DNA from: Flavipsychrobacter sp.
GTDB lineage: Bacteria; Bacteroidota; Bacteroidia; Chitinophagales; Chitinophagaceae
Assembly: GCA_016786615.1 (NCBI GenBank)
Contig: JAEUVX010000009.1
Location: 1 to 64,000 of the forward strand
Reading direction: 5' to 3'
Length of the DNA: 64,000 nucleotides
Shown piece after piece: positions 37,429 to 45,771 of this stretch (positions are counted from its first letter, which is position 1; each line of letters opens with the position of its first letter). Made by a program: the position numbers and the translations under genes. The notes beneath the pieces are model-generated. The model was not told the DNA's origin and searched no databases. It saw nothing but the letters and a program-made list of their open reading frames with translations.

Positions 37429-38343
37429 ATGATAAGATTAGCCATACACGGAGGAGCAGGTACTATTTTGCGCAGCAGCATGACGGCTGAATTGCAACAG
37501 CAATATGAGCAAGGGCTGCAGGATGCGCTGCAGGCGGGTTACAGCGTATTGCAGGCAGGTGGCAGTGCGGTAGATGCAGTGCAGGCAGCAGTAGTATCGC
37601 TGGAAGATTTTCCGTTGTTTAATGCGGGCAGGGGTTCTGTCTTCAACAATGCAGGCGGGCACGAAATGGATGCCAGTATAATGGATGGAAAGAATATAGA
37701 TGCCGGTGCAGTATCGGGTATCAGGAATGTGAAAAACCCTGTATTATTGGCACGAACCATCATGGATAAAAGTGAGCATGTATTGCTATGCGGGCAGGGT
37801 GCAGAACAGTTTGCAAAACAGCAGGGGCTGCAGTTTGAGGACGATGCTTATTTCTACGTTCAGCATCGCTACGAGCAGTGGCAGCAGGCATTGAAAGAAG
37901 ATAGCATCAGCCTGGACCATAACGATAAAAAATTCGGGACAGTGGGTGCAGTAGCACTGGATGCCAACGGCAATCTTGCAGCGGCAACCAGTACAGGTGG
38001 TATGACCAATAAAAAATTCGGGCGCATGGGCGATAGCCCTATCATAGGTGCTGGTACCTATGCCAATAACAATACCTGCGCTATATCATGTACAGGGCAT
38101 GGCGAGCTGTTTATACGCGCAGTAGTGGCTTACGATATCAGCTGCCTGATGGAATACAAAGGACTATCGCTTAGAGAAGCATGCGATGTGGTAGTACAGG
38201 ACAAGCTGGTAAAAATACAAGGTGAAGGTGGCCTAGTTGCATTGGATAAACATGGTAATATAGAACTGCCTTTCAACAGTGAAGGCATGTATCGCGGATA
38301 TGCTACAGAGACTGAAAAAAAGGTGATGATATATAAGGATTAG
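37429..38343 (+). CDS. iaaA: Isoaspartyl peptidase / L-asparaginase (Ntn hydrolase)
   Basis: A 304-residue precursor that should self-cleave before the nucleophilic Thr171 (FGTVGAVALDANGNLAAATSTGG). Other signatures are IHGGAGTI at the N-terminus, GSAVDAVQAAVVSLEDFPLFNAG, GRGSVFN and GDSPIIGAGTYA. The family hydrolyses beta-aspartyl dipeptides and asparagine; in cyanophycin users it splits beta-Asp-Arg released by cyanophycinase. Because cphB and cphA lie just downstream, that role is plausible here. It follows the gyrB terminator and is almost contiguous (2 bases) with the next gene. Confidence 0.92.
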   Translation: MIRLAIHGGAGTILRSSMTAELQQQYEQGLQDALQAGYSVLQAGGSAVDAVQAAVVSLEDFPLFNAGRGSVFNNAGGHEMDASIMDGKNIDAGAVSGIRNVKNPVLLARTIMDKSEHVLLCGQGAEQFAKQQGLQFEDDAYFYVQHRYEQWQQALKEDSISLDHNDKKFGTVGAVALDANGNLAAATSTGGMTNKKFGRMGDSPIIGAGTYANNNTCAISCTGHGELFIRAVVAYDISCLMEYKGLSLREACDVVVQDKLVKIQGEGGLVALDKHGNIELPFNSEGMYRGYATETEKKVMIYKD

Positions 38344-38345
38344 GC

Positions 38346-39023
38346 ATGAATAGATTATTGTTCATATTACTTGTATGTTGTTCGTCATTAGTTAAGGCAC
38401 AATCATGTGGCTGTGATGCCAATGTAAGCCTTAATGAGTTGATAAATTGTTCACCAATTGTTTTTGACAACGGCGCTAAGTTATATTGGAGTTTCACTTG
38501 CGATTCATCATGGTTGACCTATGAAAATGTGAAGAAAAGAGATATACTATTTTCTATGGAATTTGTTCCTTACACAGGAAGACTAGGGTTCAGTTATGCT
38601 AATGAATATAAAAGGTATTTTCTGATACGCAATGATGTAATATCTGGCTGCTGTAGCCCACCTGAGTATTATTTATTTGACAAAGAAACAGGGAAGCAAA
38701 AGGCTAACTTAGGAAGAGTGCTTTACATTGACACAAATAAGAACGAGCCAATTATTGTTAAGATTACAAACAGTAATTACACTGATAAAACAGCAAAGTA
38801 TACGTCGATAACCATCCATAATATTGATACTGAGAAGAAGTATCTAATACCATTGTCGGCTAACGAAATTGATAACGCATTAAACAATGCAGGAGAAATG
38901 TATCCTGAATACTTATTTGAGGAACCTCAACTATCCAATCAAGAATTGAAACTGAGGTATATCATATCAAGGCAACCATTAAAGAAGAAAACTATCACTA
39001 TCAATTTGAATAAGTATAGGTAG
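38346..39023 (+). CDS. Uncharacterised secreted protein
   Basis: I do not recognise this 225-residue protein. A signal peptide (LLFILLVCCSSLVKAQ, residues 4-19) is followed by a Cys-containing start (SCGCD) and further Cys pairs (SGCCSPPEYYLF, about residue 100). Codon use is more AT-rich than in iaaA and the cph genes, which suggests a separate origin. It starts 2 bases after iaaA and so is probably cotranscribed with it; its 3' end is 10 bases from the convergent cyanophycinase gene. Confidence 0.65.
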   Translation: MNRLLFILLVCCSSLVKAQSCGCDANVSLNELINCSPIVFDNGAKLYWSFTCDSSWLTYENVKKRDILFSMEFVPYTGRLGFSYANEYKRYFLIRNDVISGCCSPPEYYLFDKETGKQKANLGRVLYIDTNKNEPIIVKITNSNYTDKTAKYTSITIHNIDTEKKYLIPLSANEIDNALNNAGEMYPEYLFEEPQLSNQELKLRYIISRQPLKKKTITINLNKYR

Positions 39024-39033
39024 TCTTTTTTCC

Positions 39034-39915
39034 CTAACCCTCATCATCAATCACTATCTCCTTTCCTTCAAAAGTGCGTGTTTGCAGGTTGTAAATATCG
39101 CCGCTGCTCATAATGTGCACCATAATGTTTTCAACACTTATCGGTTCACCTGTGCGGATGTCTGCAATATTGTTGTACTCAATATTCTTACCGTCAATAA
39201 TTACTACACTACCACTGCCTATTGCTTTCAGGGTATGTCCTTCCGTTACAACAACACCTGTGTCTTCGCCCAGGCCTATACCAATAGCACCTGGATTGGC
39301 AGCTACTGCCTGTGCCAACCGATTGAACCTGCCACGCTTATCGAAGTGAGAATCGATGATTACATTTTGAAGAAAGCCTAAACCTGTGGTGATTTTTACT
39401 TCGCCTTTCAGGTGTGCTTTGTCTGCACTGCCTTCGTATATCATGGTGTTGCTCATGGCCATAGCACCCGCGCTTGTACCACCAACAACAAAATGCTCGT
39501 TTTGCAGGCGTTGCCTTAGTATATCCAGAAACTGTGTACCACCGAAAATAGAAGACAATCTTAACTGGTTGCCACCCGAAAACATGATGCAATCGCAAGC
39601 TTTCAGGCGTTCTATATATTCAGCTTTAGCAGCATCTTCCCTATGGCGTATGCGCAGATGGCCTATCTTTTTACATCCAAGTTTGCTGAAGGCATCTACG
39701 TAGTTTTCAGCCACCTCATCGGGTATAGAAGATGCAGTCGTTACCACCTCTACAATCGGGTCTTTAACACCGGTAAGGCTTACAACATTTTTGAGGATAC
39801 CTATTTCGAAGAAGTTAAGTCTGTTTCGTTCAACAATACCTTTTTCTAAATCTGTTCCTTTATCTTCTGCGCCACCTACCGACACTAAGATTCCTTTGGG
39901 ATATGACTGAACCAC
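39034..39915 (-). CDS. cphB: Cyanophycinase
   Basis: A 293-residue serine exopeptidase of family S51 that splits cyanophycin into beta-Asp-Arg dipeptides. The nucleophile is in GGTSAGAMAMSNT (about residue 146). Other conserved segments are ILVSVGGAEDKG at the start, IMFSGGNQLRLSSIFGGT, DSHFDKRGRFNRLAQAVA and GIGLGEDTGVVV. No signal peptide is present, so it is an intracellular form. It is divergent from cphA with a 99-base gap. This is the characteristic neighbour of cyanophycin synthetase. Confidence 0.94.
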   Translation of the reverse strand: MVQSYPKGILVSVGGAEDKGTDLEKGIVERNRLNFFEIGILKNVVSLTGVKDPIVEVVTTASSIPDEVAENYVDAFSKLGCKKIGHLRIRHREDAAKAEYIERLKACDCIMFSGGNQLRLSSIFGGTQFLDILRQRLQNEHFVVGGTSAGAMAMSNTMIYEGSADKAHLKGEVKITTGLGFLQNVIIDSHFDKRGRFNRLAQAVAANPGAIGIGLGEDTGVVVTEGHTLKAIGSGSVVIIDGKNIEYNNIADIRTGEPISVENIMVHIMSSGDIYNLQTRTFEGKEIVIDDEG

Positions 39916-40014
39916 TTTGATAACAATAAATTAATTCTACAAATTTATTCTTTTTCTGCATTTGACTTAGGCATTAATATTTATTAACTTGTTTAGCTCA
40001 AAATATTGTGAAGT

Positions 40015-42642
40015 ATGAAGATATTAGATATTAAAGTGATGAACGGTCCGAACTACTGGTCTGTGAAGCGACATAAGTTGGTTGTAATGCTGTTAGACCT
40101 GGAGGAGCTGGAAGATCGTCCTACCAATCTAATAGACGGGTTTCTGGAAAGATTGCAGGCATTAATGCCCAGCCTGTATGAGCATCGCTGCTCTGAGGGT
40201 GCGCCCGGTGGTTTCTTTAGCCGTGTGAAGGATGGCACGTGGATGGGCCATGTAATAGAACATATAGCGCTGGAGCTGCAAACACTTGCAGGCATGGATA
40301 CGGGCTTTGGTCGTACGCGAGAGAGTGATAAGCGCGGTGTATATCATGTTGTATTTTCTTACTACGAAGCAAAGGCAGGTATATATACAGCCAAAGCGGC
40401 AGTACGCATTGCAGAAGCATTGATAGCCGGGGAGCCTTACGACCTTGAAAAAGATATACAAGACCTGCGCGAGATTCGTGAAGACGAGCGCCTGGGGCCA
40501 AGTACAGGTTCTATTGTAGATGAAGCCATTAAACGTAAGATACCATACATCAGGCTCAACAGACACTCGCTGGTGCAGCTGGGTTATGGTAAAAACCAGA
40601 AACGTGTACAGGCTACAGTTGCCAGTACTACCAGCAGCATAGCAGTAGAAATAGCTTGCGATAAAGAGGAAACAAAAAACCTGCTGGAAGCAGCAGAAAT
40701 ACCTGTGCCACGCGGACGCATCATTTATGATGAAGTTGACCTGCAGGCAGCTATTGATAAGATAGGCTACCCGATAGTGCTGAAGCCGGTGAATGGTAAT
40801 CATGGCAAGGGAGCAACGACAAATGTGAAAACATGGGAGGATGCAGTTATAGCGTTGGAAGCAGCGAAGAAATACGGTCGCTCTGTTATTTGTGAGAAGT
40901 TCATTACAGGTCGTGATTTTAGGCTTTTGGTTATCAATTACAAATTTGTAGCAGCAGCACTACGCACACCTGCAGCAGTAATTGGTGATGGCAAACACAC
41001 TATACAAGAGCTGATAGACATTGTGAATCAGGATCCGCGTCGTGGCTACGGGCACGAAAAAGTATTGACATCTATCAAAGTAGATGACTTTACGATGGAC
41101 ATGCTGAACAAGAAAGAATACACACTGTCTACCGTACTGGCAGATAAAGAAGAACTGTGGCTGAAGCCTACTGCCAACCTGAGCACGGGTGGTACAGCAA
41201 CAGACGTTACAGACTTTGTGCATCCTACCAATATATTTATGGCAGAGCGTATAGCACGCATCATAGGTCTTGATATTTGCGGTATAGACATCATGGCACC
41301 CGACCTGAGTGTACCAATAACAGAAAACGGTGGTGTCGTACTGGAAGTAAACGCTGCACCGGGTTTCCGTATGCATCTGGATCCTACAGAGGGCCTGCCA
41401 CGCAACGTTGCAGAACCTGTGATAGATATGCTGTATCCGCCAGGTACAAGTGCAAGGATTCCTATCATTGCCATATCGGGTACCAATGGTAAAACAACTA
41501 CTACACGCCTGATAGCACACATCGTAAAACAGATGGGCCACAAAGTAGGCTACACTACCACCGATGGTGTATATATACAAAACCAACTGATGGTAAAGGG
41601 CGATTGTACAGGCCCTATATCTGCAGAGTTTGTATTGAAAGACCCTACAGTAGATTATGCAGTACTGGAATGTGCACGTGGCGGATTGCTGCGTGCTGGT
41701 CTAGGCTTTCACAATTGCGATGTAGCAGTAGTAACCAATGTAGCTGCAGACCACTTAGGATTGCAAGGCATAGACACGATTGAAAAACTGGCAAGAGTAA
41801 AAGGTGTAGTACCACAAACGGTATTCCCCGAAGGCTATGCGATACTGAATGCTGATGATGATCTGGTATATGCAATGCGCGACGGACTGGATTGTAAAGT
41901 TGCACTCTTCTCGCTGCATGAAGATAATCCACGCATCAAAGAGCATTGCTCAAAAGGTGGACTGGCAGCGATATACGAGCATGGCTATGTTACCATACTG
42001 AAAGGTGGCTGGAAGATACGTGTAGAGAAAGTGACGAACATACCTATCACATTCTCTGGCAAGGCCGAGTTCAATATATCGAATGTGCTGGGTGCTACAC
42101 TGGCAGCTTATGTGCGCGATTTCAAAACAGAAGACATACGCCTTGCGCTGCAAACATTTGTACCATCGCCGGCAATGACACCGGGACGTATGAATATGTT
42201 CAACTTCAAAAACTTTACCGTGATGCTTGACTATGCGCACAACACGCATGGTATACAGGCAATAGGTAAATATGTACAGTCTGTAGATGCACCGCTGAAA
42301 GTAGGTATAGTAGCAGGTGTGGGCGATAGAAGAGATGAAGACATTATATCGCTTGGCGAAGAGTCGGCTAAGATATTTGACGAAATCATCATCAGACAGG
42401 ATAAAAATCTGCGTGGCCGTACCGAGGAAGAAATGATAGAACTGATGACGCGTGGTATAAAAAATATAGACCCGCTGAAAAAAATAACACTCTTCCGCAA
42501 AGAGAGTGAAGCAATAGACCATGCTATAGCCACAGCACAAAAAGACTCATTCATTGTTGTGATAAGCGATGTGGTACCCGATGCACTCGACCAGGTGAAA
42601 CGCTACAAAGACATAGAAGACGGAGTGGAAGTAACAGCGTAG
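40015..42642 (+). CDS. cphA: Cyanophycin synthetase
   Basis: An 875-residue enzyme that polymerises aspartate backbones with arginine side chains using ATP. The domains in order are an N-terminal region (1-160), an ATP-grasp domain (about 200-430; PIVLKPVNGNHGKGATTNV near residue 250), and a Mur ligase-like domain (about 470-875; P-loop ISGTNGKTTTTRLI at about 487, later NVAADHLGLQGIDTI and LDYAHNTHGIQAIGKY). The length equals that of typical CphA. With cphB and iaaA nearby it completes a nitrogen-storage locus. A terminator follows. Confidence 0.96.
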   Translation: MKILDIKVMNGPNYWSVKRHKLVVMLLDLEELEDRPTNLIDGFLERLQALMPSLYEHRCSEGAPGGFFSRVKDGTWMGHVIEHIALELQTLAGMDTGFGRTRESDKRGVYHVVFSYYEAKAGIYTAKAAVRIAEALIAGEPYDLEKDIQDLREIREDERLGPSTGSIVDEAIKRKIPYIRLNRHSLVQLGYGKNQKRVQATVASTTSSIAVEIACDKEETKNLLEAAEIPVPRGRIIYDEVDLQAAIDKIGYPIVLKPVNGNHGKGATTNVKTWEDAVIALEAAKKYGRSVICEKFITGRDFRLLVINYKFVAAALRTPAAVIGDGKHTIQELIDIVNQDPRRGYGHEKVLTSIKVDDFTMDMLNKKEYTLSTVLADKEELWLKPTANLSTGGTATDVTDFVHPTNIFMAERIARIIGLDICGIDIMAPDLSVPITENGGVVLEVNAAPGFRMHLDPTEGLPRNVAEPVIDMLYPPGTSARIPIIAISGTNGKTTTTRLIAHIVKQMGHKVGYTTTDGVYIQNQLMVKGDCTGPISAEFVLKDPTVDYAVLECARGGLLRAGLGFHNCDVAVVTNVAADHLGLQGIDTIEKLARVKGVVPQTVFPEGYAILNADDDLVYAMRDGLDCKVALFSLHEDNPRIKEHCSKGGLAAIYEHGYVTILKGGWKIRVEKVTNIPITFSGKAEFNISNVLGATLAAYVRDFKTEDIRLALQTFVPSPAMTPGRMNMFNFKNFTVMLDYAHNTHGIQAIGKYVQSVDAPLKVGIVAGVGDRRDEDIISLGEESAKIFDEIIIRQDKNLRGRTEEEMIELMTRGIKNIDPLKKITLFRKESEAIDHAIATAQKDSFIVVISDVVPDALDQVKRYKDIEDGVEVTA

Positions 42643-42662
42643 GAATAAAGTATGAAATATAT

Positions 42663-42685
42663 AAAGCGGCACATGTTGCCGCTTT
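42663..42685 (+). terminator. cphA terminator
   Basis: A 9-bp stem (AAAGCGGCA / TGCCGCTTT) with loop CATGT and a TGTTTTTT tail follows cphA. It is nearly the same as the gyrB terminator. Confidence 0.85.
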
Positions 42686-42716
42686 TGTTTTTTATATTGT
42701 GTAACAAACCTATAAT

Positions 42717-43670
42717 ATGTTGAAATTTACTAACACCCTTATTATTTGCTTGATGGCTGTTGTAGCAAATGCCCAGTTCAAACCAGAAGTAAAATCTTAC
42801 AATGAGTTTATAAACAAAGCCAAAATCTGTTTTATAAAAAAGGATTATTCCGGTGCGGTAAAAAACTATGAAGCTGCCAAACAATTTTGCAAGCCGCAAA
42901 AACAAGATGTTAGTATAGCAGCTTATTGGTATGAGCTTGTAAAAGATACCATCAAAGCAGAAGAAACCTTTCTCGCATCGTTATCGTTAGGCTGCGAGAA
43001 TAATGAACGTAACTATCTGGAGTTTCTCACAGCAAATAATAAAACGGATAAATATAAAGCATTTGTGAAAAAAGCTGCGATAGCTTCAGCAAAGTTCAAT
43101 GCAGAAGCTGATATGCGTTTTTCTCTGTTGGTAAAGGAACTTTATACAAAAGACCAGTTTATAAGAGAAGATGCTTTTCTGAATAATAAAGACAGCATCA
43201 TTAAAAAATTTGCATGGGAGTATTTGTATACTACTGATACAACAAGCCTGAGCCAGCTAATTGCATATATACAAACCAATGGTATGCCAGATGTAAATAA
43301 GTTGAATGAAGAGATATTTACAAACTTTAAAATGCTTGTGCATCATGATATTGCAACACCTAAAGAGAGCGAACTCAAGGAAAAACTGCGCAGCATAATA
43401 ATACAAGCAATATATGATGGTAAGCTACCCAACACTTTCCTGTACAATGCATTGGACTACGAGCAGACTTTACTTGGCAAAAAAGAATTGTATGGAACAT
43501 ACTATAGATATACAGCAGATAAAAAAATAACCTACCCCAATTTACTGGATGTAAAGAACGTAGATAAAAGGCGCGAGGAATGGTTATTATTGCCGCTATA
43601 CTGGTCTATGCGGTACAATTTTGACGCTAGGTACCAACTGCCCGAAGGCTATGAATACAAAGAGGAATAA
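42717..43670 (+). CDS. Uncharacterised secreted protein
   Basis: A 317-residue protein with a signal peptide (residues 1-20, ending in NAQ). The N-terminal part (YSGAVKNYEAAKQFC, DTIKAEETFLASLSLG) is helical and weakly TPR-like; the rest has no family I can name. Most of the length is helix-prone and Lys-rich. Its stop touches the stop of the convergent murI. Nothing shows its function. Confidence 0.65.
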   Translation: MLKFTNTLIICLMAVVANAQFKPEVKSYNEFINKAKICFIKKDYSGAVKNYEAAKQFCKPQKQDVSIAAYWYELVKDTIKAEETFLASLSLGCENNERNYLEFLTANNKTDKYKAFVKKAAIASAKFNAEADMRFSLLVKELYTKDQFIREDAFLNNKDSIIKKFAWEYLYTTDTTSLSQLIAYIQTNGMPDVNKLNEEIFTNFKMLVHHDIATPKESELKEKLRSIIIQAIYDGKLPNTFLYNALDYEQTLLGKKELYGTYYRYTADKKITYPNLLDVKNVDKRREEWLLLPLYWSMRYNFDARYQLPEGYEYKEE

Positions 43671-44489
43671 TTACAGATGCAGATGCTCGGCACTCACAGC
43701 CCTGCCAAAGAATACAGATGCGTGTGCATCAAAATCCTTTACATCATCTGTTGTATAGAATTTCATTTTGCTGCCTGTGCTTAGCCTGCTTTCCATTTCA
43801 GGATGACGCTGCAGATAATCCGCAAGGCTGTTGGCTACAATATCGCCCTGTGCTATTACATTGATGCCTGCAGGCAGGTGTTTTTTTATTTTATCCATCA
43901 GCAGCGGATAGTGTGTACAGGCCAGCAGTACCGTATCTGTTTGCGGTGCATCCTGCATCAATTGGTCCAGATATTTTTTTACAAAGAAGTCTGCACCCTC
44001 ACTATTGTATTCACCATACTCAACAATAGGCACCCACATAGGGCATGCCATCTGGTGTACCTGCACATCGGGGAAAAATTTACCGATTTCTATTTCGTAA
44101 GAACCTGAATTGACCGTACCACGTGTACCCAATACGGCTATGTGTTTTGTTTTAGTATAGTTGCCTATTACCTCGGCCGTTGGTCGTATTACACCCAGCA
44201 CACGTTTGCTGCCATCTATTTTCGGCAGGTCTTCCTGCTGAATGGTGCGTAGCGCTTTGGCACTGGCCGTATTGCAGGCAAGTATCACCAGCCCGCAGCC
44301 CTGCTCAAAAAACCATTGTACACATTGTAGTGTGTATTCGTGTACCGTCTCGTAGCTGCGGTTGCCGTAGGGCGCGCGGCCATTATCGCCCAGGTATATA
44401 TAGTCGTACTGCGGCATGCGTGCAGCAATAGATTTGAAGACCGTCAGCCCGCCATAACCACTATCGAATATACCAATGGGAGATTTCAT
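43671..44489 (-). CDS. murI: Glutamate racemase
   Basis: A 272-residue cofactor-independent enzyme that makes D-glutamate for peptidoglycan. The active-site Asp9 (GIFDSGYGGLTVF), Cys72 (ACNTASAKAL) and the second pair Cys191/His193 (ACTHYPLLM) are all visible, so it should be active. It is divergent from korB. Its leader contains a strong hairpin (separate entry), which suggests regulation by attenuation or mRNA structure. Confidence 0.96.
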   Translation of the reverse strand: MKSPIGIFDSGYGGLTVFKSIAARMPQYDYIYLGDNGRAPYGNRSYETVHEYTLQCVQWFFEQGCGLVILACNTASAKALRTIQQEDLPKIDGSKRVLGVIRPTAEVIGNYTKTKHIAVLGTRGTVNSGSYEIEIGKFFPDVQVHQMACPMWVPIVEYGEYNSEGADFFVKKYLDQLMQDAPQTDTVLLACTHYPLLMDKIKKHLPAGINVIAQGDIVANSLADYLQRHPEMESRLSTGSKMKFYTTDDVKDFDAHASVFFGRAVSAEHLHL

Positions 44490-44508
44490 GTGTGTAAAGA
44501 TAAAATTA

Positions 44509-44528
44509 GAGCCTGTAAAAACAGGCTC
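44509..44528 (-). promoter_or_regulatory. Hairpin in the murI leader
   Basis: A perfect 8-bp stem (GAGCCTGT / ACAGGCTC) with a 4-base loop sits 20 bases before the murI start, followed on that strand by TAATTTTATC. It resembles an intrinsic terminator placed inside the leader. Confidence 0.5.
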
Positions 44529-44559
44529 AGGGAGTTTTATCTTTATCGTAATATCAGTA

Positions 44560-44567
44560 CAAACCTA
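44560..44567 (-). promoter_or_regulatory. -7 promoter element of murI
   Basis: On the minus strand this reads TAGGTTTG, an exact TAnnTTTG match. It predicts a leader of about 60 bases that includes the hairpin. The -33 element is unclear. Confidence 0.45.
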
Positions 44568-44606
44568 TTAAGGTTTTCATAAATGCTTGTCACACCGGGG
44601 TATTAG

Positions 44607-44639
44607 TTTGCTTTAAGTGCTATTTATACTGTAAATTTG
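44607..44639 (+). promoter_or_regulatory. korB promoter (TTTG-N21-TAAATTTG)
   Basis: The -33 and -7 elements are well matched and spaced by 21 bases. The -7 overlaps a possible TTG start at 44637, which therefore cannot lie within the transcript, and so fixes ATG 44655 as the start. Confidence 0.6.
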
Positions 44640-44654
44640 TATGATATTTTACTT

Positions 44655-45686
44655 ATGAGTGACGTTGTAACAACACCTGCGCTTACGGCAAAAGATTTTG
44701 CTACCGACCAGGAAGTGCGTTGGTGCCCCGGCTGCGGAGATTATTCCATACTGAAACAAGTACAAACCATACTTCCTCAAACGGGTATCCCGAGAGAGAA
44801 TATAGTTATTATATCGGGCATCGGCTGCAGCAGCCGCTTCCCGTATTATATGAATACGTTTGGTATGCACAGCATACATGGGCGTGCCACAGCCATAGCA
44901 AGCGGACTGAAGGCTACCCGCCCCGAGCTGAGTGTATGGATTGTAACCGGTGATGGCGACGGCCTGAGCATCGGTGGCAACCACACCATTCACCTGCTGC
45001 GCAGGAATTTTGATGTAAACATCCTTCTCTTCAACAACCAGATATACGGCCTTACAAAAGGGCAATATTCGCCAACGTCTGAAGAAAATAAAGTAACCAA
45101 GTCTACCCCGTTCGGGTCTATAGACCATCCATTCAATCCTTTAGCACTGGCTATGGGTGCAGATGCCAGCTTCATAGCACGTACTATGGACCGCGACCCG
45201 AAACACCTGCAGCAGATGCTGCTGCGCAGCAATGCGCACCACGGTGCTTCTTTCCTGGAGATATACCAGAACTGCAACATCTTTAACGATGGAGCTTTCG
45301 AGATATTTACAGAAAAGAGCAGCAAAGCAGAAGAAGGATTGTTTCTGGAACAAGGACAACCTATGCTATATGGTGCCAACAAAGACAAAGGCATCAAGCT
45401 GGATGGTTACAAACCACAGATAGTGAACATGGCAGATGGCCATAGTGCCGACGACCTGTGGATACACGACGAGAAAGATTTCTTCAAAGCACAGATACTT
45501 ACCCGTTTCTTTGATAACCCGGCAACTGAAGGGCACTACCCACGTCCGTTTGGTGTGTTCTACGAAACAGAACGCCCTACGTACGAGGATGCTATGAAGC
45601 TGCAGATAGAAGACGCCATAGCTACAAAAGGCAAAGGCAACCTCGATAAGCTGCTGGAAGGAAGAGAAACATGGGTTATTGACTAG
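44655..45686 (+). CDS. korB: 2-oxoacid:ferredoxin oxidoreductase, beta subunit
   Basis: A 343-residue TPP-binding subunit that, with an alpha/gamma subunit, oxidises 2-oxoglutarate (or a related 2-oxoacid) to the acyl-CoA and reduces ferredoxin. The TPP and metal motifs are CPGCGDYSIL (about residue 27), GIGCSSRFPYYMNTFGMHS, VTGDGDGLSIGGNHTIHLLRR, and NNQIYGLTKGQYSPTS. The usual partner gene korA is not adjacent: murI is upstream on the opposite strand and a flippase follows. The specificity for 2-oxoglutarate is inferred from family resemblance. Confidence 0.88.
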   Translation: MSDVVTTPALTAKDFATDQEVRWCPGCGDYSILKQVQTILPQTGIPRENIVIISGIGCSSRFPYYMNTFGMHSIHGRATAIASGLKATRPELSVWIVTGDGDGLSIGGNHTIHLLRRNFDVNILLFNNQIYGLTKGQYSPTSEENKVTKSTPFGSIDHPFNPLALAMGADASFIARTMDRDPKHLQQMLLRSNAHHGASFLEIYQNCNIFNDGAFEIFTEKSSKAEEGLFLEQGQPMLYGANKDKGIKLDGYKPQIVNMADGHSADDLWIHDEKDFFKAQILTRFFDNPATEGHYPRPFGVFYETERPTYEDAMKLQIEDAIATKGKGNLDKLLEGRETWVID

Positions 45687-45767
45687 TTGATTTATTGACT
45701 TGTTGATTGGATAATCAGTATTTTCATCACAACAAGTCAACTGATTAACAAATCAACCAATCAACTA
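45684..45767. repeat. Complex inverted repeat made of TTGA(T/C)T units
   Basis: The gap after korB holds a multi-branched inverted repeat. TTGACTTGTT (45695) pairs perfectly with AACAAGTCAA (45731), TAGTTGATT (45684) with AATCAACTA (45759), and TTGATTGG (45703) with CCAATCAA (45757), so alternative folds exist. The units resemble intergenic repeats of this phylum. It may act as a terminator for korB or be a mobile-repeat remnant. Confidence 0.6.
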
Positions 45768-45771
45768 AACA

